64,000 bases of DNA. It comes from Trinickia acidisoli. Lineage in GTDB: Bacteria > Pseudomonadota > Gammaproteobacteria > Burkholderiales > Burkholderiaceae. A model generated the notes under the pieces. The model did no database searches. It was given only the letters and a program-made list of their open reading frames with translations, and was not told where the DNA came from. The translations under genes were made by a program, and so were the position numbers. Below are positions 27,340 through 35,757 of this stretch, piece by piece (the first letter of the stretch is position 1; the number at the start of each line of letters is the position of its first letter). The stretch is from positions 868,001 through 932,000 of the forward strand of contig NZ_JAFLRG010000001.1 in NCBI RefSeq assembly GCF_017315725.1, given 5' to 3'.

Positions 27340-28476
27340 CGGCGGTTATAGAAGCCCTTCTATAAACGAAAGGATTGGCTTTTTACAGACGCGAAGGAGG
27401 CCGGCCAGCCGTTCGGGCTACTCGGCGAGTACTTCGCGTTTGGGCAACGTTTCCATTTCGTCGATATCGATTTCGCCTCGCTGTGTGCTGCAGCCCCGGG
27501 CGAGCAACTCACGCTGCATTGGGTGGTGGCCGGCGTGCCGCCGAACTCGCGGACCGCTCAGCAGCTCGCCCATCTTTCTGCGGATCACCTGAAGCTGTTC
27601 TGCACGCCGGTGGTGAATTTGTTCGGAAAGGAGGGGGTGTCGCTCAAGTGCGATCTGCAAAGCGGCGCGTGGCCGATTCAGGCGCAGGGCAAGAACGAGG
27701 CGCTCACCGAGGTCTGGTCGGTCGATCGAGTTTGCACGGAGCAGGGGACCGCGCTGCGTTCATCGGCTGCGCTTATGGTCAGTCATGCGAGCAACGCGCA
27801 CCCCAAGTGGACATTCATACCACGCAGGGGCCCCGCGTCGTCCGGTACCGAGCGAGTTGATGCGCTTCGCCTTGACGGTGCTGACGGCCCGATAGGAGCG
27901 AGCGCCGCCATTGAATCGCTGCTGGCCGACGTGACGTGTTCCAATGGTGACCTACCTCGTTCGTTACCCTTCGGAGTCCCGGAAGGCGACATGCGCATGG
28001 AAGGCAAGGCGCGAGCGACGAGCAAGATTGCGCTACTGCATGCGCCGACAGCCGTCGCGCAGCTTTCTCGTACAAGCGGGGCGCTGTGGCGGCTCATTGC
28101 TCAGCAGAGCACGCACGCCATCTTGCTGAATCAGGCCGGCTTGCCCGCCCTCAAGCAAATGCTCCTGCAATTCGCTCTACTTTCGCCGCCACAGGCGCGA
28201 CACATTGACGGGATTACGGGCCTTCGCCATCGATCGGTCATGACGCTGGTCGCGAGAGCGCCGCAGCCGGCGATGGTGCGCGGGATCGAGGTCACCTTGG
28301 AAATCGACGAGCAACGCTTCGTCTCGAATAGCGTCGCTGTGTTCGCTGGTGTCATGGAGCGTTTCTTTGCGCCCTACGCGAGTGCCAACAGTTTCGTCCA
28401 ATTGGTCGTTGTATCCGTTAGCGGCTCAGTGTTATGGCGAGGCGAGCCGGTGCGGGGCGGCGCTGCGCTACTGTGA
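27340..28476 (+). pseudogene. tssF paralogue, 3' part
   Basis: Downstream of the RIT element a frame open from 27352 encodes the missing C-terminal part of a TssF: PFGLLGEYFAFGQRFHFVDI, LFCTPVVNLF, VRGIEVTLEIDEQRFVSNSV and SANSFVQLVVVSV. These correspond to segments of the intact TssF upstream. Near the junction EALL is encoded in one frame and KRKDWLF in another, and TAG at 27349 closes the latter, pointing to a one-base deletion or junction damage. Whole-gene function is therefore lost even if the element excised exactly. Confidence 0.82.
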
Positions 28477-28579
28477 GGACTGCAACCATTAATTGGCAAT
28501 AATTTCCGTAAATTCAAAAATGAATTGGGAATATTTACTTCCTGATCGTTGGCCAATCCTACCGGCGCTTTAGCTTGTT

Positions 28580-28607
28580 TTGCGCTGAAGACGAACCTGT
28601 GTAAAAT
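28580..28607 (+). promoter_or_regulatory. Possible promoter of the vgrG module
   Basis: TTGCGC (28580), a 16-base spacer and TAAAAT (28602) lie in an AT-rich 144-base gap before vgrG. If used, transcription starts near 28614, which favours the downstream vgrG start at 28648. Confidence 0.35.
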
Positions 28608-28647
28608 CGCCCGACTCTGAATGCCGGCTTATCCGCCAGGCTTGCCA

Positions 28648-31263
28648 ATGAATACCAACCTGTCTGTCCAAGATCTCCGGAAACTTGCCACCGGAATGCA
28701 GAACAATCGGCTATTGACGCTGTCGTTCCCGCAAGGCGATGCGCCGCACGAGATCCTATTGGCGAACCGCCTCGAAGGCGAAGAATCCCTATCGCGCGAT
28801 TTCCGATTCGTTATTGAGATATTGTCCGATAACGCCAAGCTCGATCCCAAAGATTTCGTCGGTAAGCTGATCTCGGTGCAATTGCTGCGCAACGACGGCA
28901 GCTTTCGGTATTTCAACGGCTACATCTTCTCGTTTCGGCTCGTGCGAACCGATGGCGGCGTCGTATTTTACGAAGCGGAGATGGGGCCGTGGATGCGCTA
29001 TCTGTCACTGCGCAAAAACAACCGGCTGTTCTTGGATCAGGGTATCCGTGGTCAAACCGCCATCATTTTCCAAGATTACGGCGTGCTGCCGGTATGGGAG
29101 TGGAAGGTCCGCGAGAAGGACCCTTTGATGTCGATGGCGTGCCAGTTCGACGAGCACGACCACAATTACGTGCACCGCCGCTGGGAGCATTTGGGTTGGT
29201 GCTACTGGTACGAGCATACGGCGACGGAGCATAAGCTGATCATCTCCGATCCGGTGCGCCAGGAGCCGGCAATCGACGGCGAGAGCCCCGAGATTGCCTA
29301 CCAGAGCGAGGCGGGCTCGCAGGAAGCGGACGGTATCGCGTCATGGTCGCCGATCGAGCACGTCACGTCTACGCACATTGCGGAGTCGCGCACCGACTTC
29401 AAGGAGCCCGAGCTGAACGCGCGCTCCGGTGGCTTGGTCGATGCGCGGACCGATGCGTGGAAGGCCCGTGGCGGACAGAAGCTGGAGTGGTATCGGTACG
29501 CCGGCGCATATGGACACCGCAACACGGACGATGGGTCGCAGAAAACGAGCCGGCAGATCGAGGCGATCGAAGCGATTGCGCGGCAGTGGGAGGCGAGCGG
29601 CAACAACCGCTTCGTCATGCCGGGACGGTGGTTTCAACTGACGGACCACTTCGGAGATGCGCTGAGCCGCAACCACTACGACGACCAATACCTGATTACC
29701 TTCGCGCATCACGTCGCGACGAACAACTACCTTCAGGGTGCCGGTGCGAAGGCGACATACAGCAACCGCTTTACGTGCGTGAGCAAACGCACGCCGTGGC
29801 GGCCGGCGCGTGGGTATAACAGCGTCGACACGCGCATCCTGGCGCCGCAGACGGCGACTGTCGTGGGACCGGAGAACGAGAGCCTGTACACGGATGAGTA
29901 CGGCCGAGTGCTCTTGCAATTCCACTGGGACCGCGAGGACAAATACACGACGTGGGTGCGTGTATCGAGCGGCTGGGCGGGGGGAGATCAAGGCATGAGC
30001 GCGCTGCCTCGGATCGGCTCCGAGGTCATTGTGCAATGGCTCGACGGCAATCCGGACCATCCGATTGTGACGGGCCGCATGCAGAACGCGTCGAACCTGT
30101 CGGCGTGGCGGTTGCCGCATCAACGCGCGTTGACGGGCATTCGCAGCCGCGAGCTCGTGGGCGATGCAGGCAACCGAGCAGCCGGTCGCAGCAATCACTT
30201 GGTGCTGGACGATACGGCGAACGCCATTCAGGCCCAGCTAAAAAGTGATCATGCGGTCAGTCAGTTATCGCTGGGGAGCATCACGCGCATCGAGGCTTGG
30301 CAGGGTCGGCAGGACGCACGCGGCGAGGGCTTTGAGTTGCGTACTGATGCAGTCGGGGCGATTCGCTCGGGCAAGGGTATGTTGGTCAGTACCGAGGCTC
30401 GGGCGTCAGGTAAGTCGCACATCGCGGATGTAAGTGAGCCGGCATCGCGTCTAGCAAATGCGCAGGAACTGCACGACGAACTGGGCAAACTGGCCCAACA
30501 GCATCGGGCGCAGGATAGCGGGGGCGACCAAAGCAGCGTGGCCGATGCGTTGCAGACGCAGGTCGACGGCATCAAGGGCGGCGCGGCTGGTGGCGGCGAT
30601 GGTTCGTTTCCCGAGCTGAACGAACCGCATCTGCTGCTTGCCGGAGCAGGCGGGCTGCAAGCAACGACGCCGGCGACCGTCCACGTTAGTGGTGGCGAGC
30701 ATGTGGCGCTCACCGCGGGCCGCAACGTGTCGGTTACTGCCGGCAAATCGTTCTTAGCAAGCGCGGCAGAGAAGATCAGCTTGTTCGTCCAGAATGCAGG
30801 GATGAAGCTCTTTGCGGCGAAGGGCAAGGTCGAGATTCAGGCGCATTCGGACAATATCGAACTGACGGCACAGAAGACGGTGAAGGTCCTGTCGGCGACA
30901 GAGAACATTGAGGCTGCGGCCGCGAAAGAGATACTGCTTACAGCGGGCGGTGCGTACATCAGGATAAAGGACGGCAACATTGAGATTCATGCACCGGGAA
31001 AGATTGATATCAAGGGCGCGCAGCATTCGTTCGGCGGCCCGACAAGCCTTGCCGAAACGTACAACCTCGAAGGGAAAAAGGCCGATATGCGCATCCGCTA
31101 TGTCGATGCCGACGGTAACGTGCCAACTGGCGAATCACTCCATCTGGCTGCGGAAGACGGCACAACACATGGCGTCTCGCTTGATGGCGAAGGAAAGGCA
31201 GAGTTGAAGAATATCAATTTTGGGTCTTTAACGGCAGTGCAGCCGAAACGTGTCGGAGATTAA
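28648..31263 (+). CDS. vgrG: T6SS spike protein VgrG (TssI) with DUF2345 and C-terminal extension
   Basis: An 871-residue spike protein. The gp27/gp5-like VgrG core is at about 20-510 (FRFVIEILSDNAKLDPKDFV; EYGRVLLQFHWDRE; WAGGDQGMSALPRIGSEVIV). Then come a linker and a DUF2345 beta-helix (about 640-790, repeated HVALTAGRNVSVTAGKS-type strands). The final 75 residues (ADMRIRYVDADGNVPTGESL and on) resemble a transthyretin-like extension that often carries a cargo effector. ATG 28648 is chosen because AGG lies 9 bases upstream; ATG 28621 is the alternative. It opens a vgrG-effector-immunity-PAAR operon. Confidence 0.9.
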   Translation: MNTNLSVQDLRKLATGMQNNRLLTLSFPQGDAPHEILLANRLEGEESLSRDFRFVIEILSDNAKLDPKDFVGKLISVQLLRNDGSFRYFNGYIFSFRLVRTDGGVVFYEAEMGPWMRYLSLRKNNRLFLDQGIRGQTAIIFQDYGVLPVWEWKVREKDPLMSMACQFDEHDHNYVHRRWEHLGWCYWYEHTATEHKLIISDPVRQEPAIDGESPEIAYQSEAGSQEADGIASWSPIEHVTSTHIAESRTDFKEPELNARSGGLVDARTDAWKARGGQKLEWYRYAGAYGHRNTDDGSQKTSRQIEAIEAIARQWEASGNNRFVMPGRWFQLTDHFGDALSRNHYDDQYLITFAHHVATNNYLQGAGAKATYSNRFTCVSKRTPWRPARGYNSVDTRILAPQTATVVGPENESLYTDEYGRVLLQFHWDREDKYTTWVRVSSGWAGGDQGMSALPRIGSEVIVQWLDGNPDHPIVTGRMQNASNLSAWRLPHQRALTGIRSRELVGDAGNRAAGRSNHLVLDDTANAIQAQLKSDHAVSQLSLGSITRIEAWQGRQDARGEGFELRTDAVGAIRSGKGMLVSTEARASGKSHIADVSEPASRLANAQELHDELGKLAQQHRAQDSGGDQSSVADALQTQVDGIKGGAAGGGDGSFPELNEPHLLLAGAGGLQATTPATVHVSGGEHVALTAGRNVSVTAGKSFLASAAEKISLFVQNAGMKLFAAKGKVEIQAHSDNIELTAQKTVKVLSATENIEAAAAKEILLTAGGAYIRIKDGNIEIHAPGKIDIKGAQHSFGGPTSLAETYNLEGKKADMRIRYVDADGNVPTGESLHLAAEDGTTHGVSLDGEGKAELKNINFGSLTAVQPKRVGD

Positions 31264-31265
31264 AT

Positions 31266-32693
31266 ATGAGTGGTGATCGCCCACTGGTGCAGCATACGGC
31301 CTGTATCGACCTTCCCGGGGAACCTGTCGACTGTTGGGCCGAAACGGACTTGACTGTGCTGTTGCGCAAGCATCGTGACGTGATTTTCGATATCGAGTTG
31401 AAAAAGGGCGCAACGTATTCTGTCGAAGCGACGCAGGACTGGATGTATGACGTCAAAAAGAAGAAGCGCGTCCAGAAGGGCCAGTTCCAGGACGGTGAGC
31501 GGTACCACCTGTGGGTGGGACGAGATTTCAAGGGTGAGTTGGTACTGAGCATGAATGGTTCGGTGCTCCATCGCTATTCGCTTGTGGCTTTAAATTTGCA
31601 AGGCGAAAGTAGCGATCCCAAGGTCAAGCCAGCGCCGCTGATTCTAACGCTCGGTAGTCAGCCAGGTTCACGGGCGCAAGCTCAGTCGACGGCTGCGCCA
31701 CAACAGAGCGTTAGTCTCTTTGCGAAACCATCGCCCCTAGTTTGTCGCAATACCAACGGTGAATTACCCGGTGATGCATGGTGGGGAGGAATGATTCCGC
31801 TGGACTTCGGGGTGAAAACGAGTGCCAGCACGGCTGCGACGATGCCGGCTTCCTTGCATGCGCATGCGGAAGAAGAGTCGGTTGGTCATGTCTTCGAAGT
31901 GAGCCTTACCAATGCGCCGGCCGAGGTTGTTGCATTTGTCGAGAATGGGGGCGAGGATACGGCGCTCGACACAAACAAAATTGTCACCCGCAATTGGTTG
32001 ATTGGGCAACTTGCCGGCGGGACATCATTTGTCAAGGACAACGTTGAGGAGTTACGGGATCTCTGGAACCGCAGCTTTCGGTTGATGCAGATCGTTCACC
32101 CGAAGGCTGGTGCGAAGACCTATGTCGTATTCCGCGGCAATGCGGCGTTGCGAAAGGTAATTACCGGCACACGGTACGCTGCGAAGAATTCAAAAATTCT
32201 CGCGATTACGGCTGGAGCAGGCACCTTCGAATCAGTGACCGCGGCGGCGTGGGAGGCCGGTAAAGGCGCGTTCAAGCGTGCTACGGGCGTTGCGCTGGTC
32301 TTTACCATCGCACTCGACACCGCAGAGTGGTATCGAGACTACTCGAAGGTCGACAAGAACGGAGAGCACTCGAAGGATCTGTTCGATCTATTTGCAAAAG
32401 TTGGCGTCGATCTCGTGGGTGCGGGAATTGCCGCCGTCGTTTCGACAGCGGTGGTGGGAGCGTTGACTACAGGGTTGTTGGCGGCGGGGTTGATTGCCGG
32501 GGCACCCATATGGGCAGTTGGTGCCCTAGTGTTCGGTGCGGCCGTGGCCGTCGGATATCTGATTAATGTGGCGGACAATGAATTTCACATTACCAAGCGG
32601 GTGGCGGATAGTTTGCGTGAAGCAGCGCAGGCTTTAGAGAAACGCCACTCGAAGGACTATAGCGGGTACTCCTTAATGTTTACGTCATCATGA
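31266..32693 (+). CDS. Putative VgrG-linked membrane-targeting T6SS effector
   Basis: A 475-residue protein starting 2 bases after vgrG, with GGAG upstream of its ATG. The N-terminal 120 residues are beta-rich and charged (YDVKKKKRVQKGQFQDGERY HLWVG). A middle stretch contains YVVFRGNAALRKVITGTRY. Residues about 375-440 form a glycine/alanine-rich hydrophobic hairpin (AAVVSTAVVGALTTGLLAAG and LVFGAAVAVGYLI), as in pore-forming toxins. It is followed by an overlapping multi-pass membrane protein. I do not recognise a characterised family. An effector that depolarises the target inner membrane is inferred from the location, hydrophobic tail and membrane partner. Confidence 0.65.
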   Translation: MSGDRPLVQHTACIDLPGEPVDCWAETDLTVLLRKHRDVIFDIELKKGATYSVEATQDWMYDVKKKKRVQKGQFQDGERYHLWVGRDFKGELVLSMNGSVLHRYSLVALNLQGESSDPKVKPAPLILTLGSQPGSRAQAQSTAAPQQSVSLFAKPSPLVCRNTNGELPGDAWWGGMIPLDFGVKTSASTAATMPASLHAHAEEESVGHVFEVSLTNAPAEVVAFVENGGEDTALDTNKIVTRNWLIGQLAGGTSFVKDNVEELRDLWNRSFRLMQIVHPKAGAKTYVVFRGNAALRKVITGTRYAAKNSKILAITAGAGTFESVTAAAWEAGKGAFKRATGVALVFTIALDTAEWYRDYSKVDKNGEHSKDLFDLFAKVGVDLVGAGIAAVVSTAVVGALTTGLLAAGLIAGAPIWAVGALVFGAAVAVGYLINVADNEFHITKRVADSLREAAQALEKRHSKDYSGYSLMFTSS

Positions 32694-33457
32694 CCCCAAT
32701 CATCAAGCGCTCAAGGAATTGTCTATTGGATGTGGTGAAGAAGTCAATTCCGTTGACTCTATTCGTTAACGCTGTTTCGGTGGCTATTGCCTATGGCTTT
32801 TATGAAATGACGTTTCATGTTTCGCTGCTGCCTTTTTGGCTAACTACGGCCATGTCGATACTTGCTGTTCTGGGGCCGGGTATCATCGTTCTAGTGGACG
32901 GCGGGCAGTCGCGCCTTGTCGCGCTCGGGCTTGCCAACCTGTTCATGGTAACGGCGTTTTATTTCTTTTGCGGTGTCGTCCCCTTCTTCTTCTACTTTCT
33001 GTTCGCACCGATGCCTCCATACATGCATGCGGGTGGGTTGGCGCTTGGTATCGTGATGACCGGTCACTGGATGATATTCACAGCCCGGGATGTCAACAAA
33101 GCGTTAGCAACTTCACGCTTCGTGCAGGATGCATTTGAGGATACGGGCAGTGCTTTGCTGTATCGGCTGCAAAACATCGCGAAGCTGGAGGCGGTCCTGA
33201 GTTCACGCAGTCCCTCTGGAAAGCTGCACATGTACCTGGTGTTGTTGATTGCGCCGCTGTCACTCGTGATTGGGCGGATTCTGAGCCCGGTGTTTGGCGT
33301 GCACGGCCCGGTTCTGCTGAGTGCCTTGATTTTGTTCCCAGTTTCGCAATGGATTGCAGGCATCGCAACGCGTCAATACATCGCGATGGTGCGTTTGCCA
33401 AGAATGCTGGAACGTACACAGGGCAAACCCGTCATTGTGGTGAGCGACGAATCATGA
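32690..33457 (+). CDS. Multi-pass membrane protein, putative immunity protein
   Basis: A 255-residue inner-membrane protein with about six hydrophobic helices (LTLFVNAVSVAIAYGFY, MSILAVLGPGIIVLV, NLFMVTAFYFFCGVVPFFFY, MYLVLLIAPLSLVIG, LLSALILFPVSQ). Its start overlaps the effector stop by 4 bases, and its stop overlaps the PAAR gene start. Immunity proteins against pore-forming T6SS effectors are usually membrane proteins encoded next to the effector, so this role is inferred. No named family is recognised. Confidence 0.6.
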   Translation: MTPIIKRSRNCLLDVVKKSIPLTLFVNAVSVAIAYGFYEMTFHVSLLPFWLTTAMSILAVLGPGIIVLVDGGQSRLVALGLANLFMVTAFYFFCGVVPFFFYFLFAPMPPYMHAGGLALGIVMTGHWMIFTARDVNKALATSRFVQDAFEDTGSALLYRLQNIAKLEAVLSSRSPSGKLHMYLVLLIAPLSLVIGRILSPVFGVHGPVLLSALILFPVSQWIAGIATRQYIAMVRLPRMLERTQGKPVIVVSDES

Positions 33458-33741
33458 GGCGTTACCTGATCCTTAACGACGACAAGACCACTGTGAACGG
33501 AACGGTAGTCGCCAAGCCAACCACGATCCGATTCGAACGCCGTGACGTCGCCCACGAGGGCGACGATGTGCAATGTCCGGCATGTAATACGACTGGCAAA
33601 ATCAAATGCGACGGTCCTCGTCAAGTGATGACCGCGCCCGATGGCCGGCATGCGGCCTTGAGCGACGATCTTTGCATCTGCAAGTGCGATCCGCCGCCGA
33701 AACTTGTTGCTTCACAACAATCGATGTCAGTCGACTCTTGA
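33454..33741 (+). CDS. PAAR-domain spike-tip protein
   Basis: A 95-residue PAAR-type protein that would cap the VgrG spike. The pattern GTVVAKPTTIRFERRDVAHE GDDVQCPACNTTGKIKCDGP and the later LCICKCDPPPKL fit PAAR repeats with Cys/His metal ligands. The ATG overlaps the immunity gene stop (ATGA). Its place at the end of the module links VgrG, cargo and tip in one operon. Confidence 0.75.
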   Translation: MRRYLILNDDKTTVNGTVVAKPTTIRFERRDVAHEGDDVQCPACNTTGKIKCDGPRQVMTAPDGRHAALSDDLCICKCDPPPKLVASQQSMSVDS

Positions 33742-33865
33742 TGGTCCGCCTCGACTAAAAGGAGAGCGTTGTCCGACGCGCGTTGCCAGAGAGCGGTTGT
33801 CGGTGCGAGCAAAATCGCCCGTGCGGTTTGACCCTGAGGCGCCACATCGGGACGCTGTATGCGTC

Positions 33866-33990
33866 GCTAGAGAGCGACAATTACCTTGGTCGGTCCGTTG
33901 ACAGTTACCTTGGCCGGTGGTGAGGAGTCGAAGGCGGCGTAGCCGCCGAAGACGACGAGCTACCGGCCAAGATAATTGTCGTTCTCTAGC
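33866..33990. repeat. 125-base inverted-repeat element, possible IS21-like end remnant or MITE
   Basis: 24-base terminal repeats (33866-33889 and 33967-33990; GCTAGAGARCGACAATTAYC...) are inverted with two mismatches. Inside, GACARTTAYCTTGGCCGG occurs again inverted (33900-33920 and 33960-33980), so the left end holds two tandem copies. A GGCGGC/GCCGCC hairpin lies at 33933-33947. Multiple end repeats of this type resemble transposase-binding sites of IS21-like elements, but no transposase is present. Confidence 0.6.
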
Positions 33991-34007
33991 CAACCCATCG
34001 ATTGCGC

Positions 34008-34805
34008 TCAACGAGCCGCCACCGCAAGTGTCCGATATCGAGAACAGTACCGAACGGGTGGCTCCCCGAGAAGCTGCTTGAACGCGGCAGAAAAAGCACT
34101 GGTACTGCTATATCCCAGATCGACCGCCACATCTTTCACGCTCGCTCCCTGACTCAATCGAGACAGGGCTTCGAGCAAGCATACGTGCTGCCTCCACACT
34201 ACAAGGCTGAGACCCGTCGCTTCGCGGAATCGCCGCGTGAACGTTCGCCGGCTGACATTCGCCAGCCTTGCCATTTCGTCGATCGATATCGTCTGTGTCG
34301 GCGCGTCGAGCATGCGCCGACACGCACGTGACAACCGCGGATCCTGGGGTAACGGCACGCTGAATGGAAGACGCGGCATCTCGCTCATCTCGTCGAGCAG
34401 CACCGCTTCTAGCCGCGCGCGTCTTGCACAGGCATCTGCCGGCAGCTCCAACATCGCGTCGAACAGATGCCGCACAAATGCAGAAACCCCGAAAACCTGG
34501 CAATGAGATGGCAAAGCTGCAAGTTGAGCCGCCCTCGGTCCAATGAATGTATTAAACATCGTCACGGGGCCATGCATATGCATTTCGTGACCGACGCTCG
34601 CGGGCACCCAGATCGCACGCTGTGTGGGTACGATCCAGTTCCCCTCATCGGTAAACATCGAAATGCCGCCCGTCGCTGCGTAGGCGAATTGTCCTTCCTC
34701 ATGACTGTGGCGAGCAAACACCTCACCTGCTTTGAAGGTTCGAGTCGTCACTGCGACATCAGTCGCATGGGGACCATCGTTCGAATCGAATCTCTCTATT
34801 TTCAT
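34008..34805 (-). CDS. AraC-family transcriptional regulator with cupin sensor domain
   Basis: A 265-residue AraC/XylS-family protein. The N-terminal cupin-like sensor is at about 15-110 (GEVFARHSHEEGQFAYAATG; VPASVGHEMHMHG). Two C-terminal helix-turn-helices are at about 160-260 (ISIDEMARLANVSRRTFTRR and DVAVDLGYSSTSAFSAAFKQ). It is divergent from the crotonase gene that opens the neighbouring biosynthetic cluster, with a 151-base AT-rich gap, so it is the likely controller of that cluster. The ligand is unknown. Confidence 0.87.
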   Translation of the reverse strand: MKIERFDSNDGPHATDVAVTTRTFKAGEVFARHSHEEGQFAYAATGGISMFTDEGNWIVPTQRAIWVPASVGHEMHMHGPVTMFNTFIGPRAAQLAALPSHCQVFGVSAFVRHLFDAMLELPADACARRARLEAVLLDEMSEMPRLPFSVPLPQDPRLSRACRRMLDAPTQTISIDEMARLANVSRRTFTRRFREATGLSLVVWRQHVCLLEALSRLSQGASVKDVAVDLGYSSTSAFSAAFKQLLGEPPVRYCSRYRTLAVAAR

Positions 34806-34956
34806 TGGATCAGTCGGTGCTTCGCGCCCGGCCGTTAGTGAGTTTCGCGATGCGGTGCTGCTGGCCCAATTTTATAATAAGAAAACCTGATTTTGCAACC
34901 GGATATGCTCGATTACACGTTAGTATCGTTTTTCCAAAAAAAATCCGAGGGTTTAA

Positions 34957-35742
34957 TTGACAGAGCAATCCTTTGTTAAGGTGTCTCGACAAAACGACGT
35001 TCTAATGGTTGGGCTAAACCGCCCCGAGAAGCGGAACGCGATGCCGAAGTCGATGATGTTCGAGCTGCGCGAAGTATTTTCAAATATCCCCAAAGATGTT
35101 GGCGCAGCAGTACTTTACAGCACAGGGGAGCATTTCTGCTCCGGGCTCGATCTTACGCAGGTGAAAGATAAAACCGTTATCGATTGCTTTCAATTCTTTC
35201 GGCAGTGGCAGGAAACATTCCGACTTATCCAATTTGGTCATATACCGGTTGTCGCGGCGCTTTCGGGCGCAGCTATCGGTGCGGGGCTGGAAATGGCCAG
35301 CGCCTGTCATATTCGGGTAATGGACGAAAGCGCCTATTTTCAGCTCCCGGAGGCCGCACGAGGTCTTTATGTCGGGCTTGGTGCGTCGGTGCGATTCCCT
35401 CGGCTGGCAGGCACCGCGTTGATGATGGACATGATGCTCACGGGGCGTCTCCTTCCTGCGCAAGAGTGCCTCGCGCGAGGTGTCGCTCAGTATGTCGTGC
35501 CACCAGGAACTGCCGTGGACAAGGCCGTCGAGCTCGCCGCTGCGGCAGCACGGAATCTGCCCATTACCAATCACGCAATCATTCATGCACTGCCGCGCAT
35601 TGTCGAGCAGGGTCACGATGAAGGGCTGTTCACAGAGGCATTGATTGCGGCTGTTGCCCAGTCCGGCGCCGAGACGGCGCAGCGCATGGACGCATTCTTC
35701 AATCGCAAGAAGACAACTCAAATTCTGAAAACCACCCCATAA
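34957..35742 (+). CDS. Crotonase-family enoyl-CoA hydratase/isomerase
   Basis: A 261-residue crotonase-fold enzyme. Oxyanion-hole segments are EHFCSGLD (about residue 66) and AAIGAGLEMASAC (about 107). A candidate catalytic Glu lies in QLPEAARGLYVGLG. The start codon is TTG with GAGG 8 bases upstream; no ATG fits. It is the first gene of a five-gene rightward cluster and ends 15 bases before the AsnB-type gene. It would act on an acyl-CoA intermediate; whether by hydration, isomerisation or C-C bond chemistry cannot be read. Confidence 0.83.
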   Translation: MTEQSFVKVSRQNDVLMVGLNRPEKRNAMPKSMMFELREVFSNIPKDVGAAVLYSTGEHFCSGLDLTQVKDKTVIDCFQFFRQWQETFRLIQFGHIPVVAALSGAAIGAGLEMASACHIRVMDESAYFQLPEAARGLYVGLGASVRFPRLAGTALMMDMMLTGRLLPAQECLARGVAQYVVPPGTAVDKAVELAAAAARNLPITNHAIIHALPRIVEQGHDEGLFTEALIAAVAQSGAETAQRMDAFFNRKKTTQILKTTP

Positions 35743-35757
35743 ATCCGGGTAGCTCAT

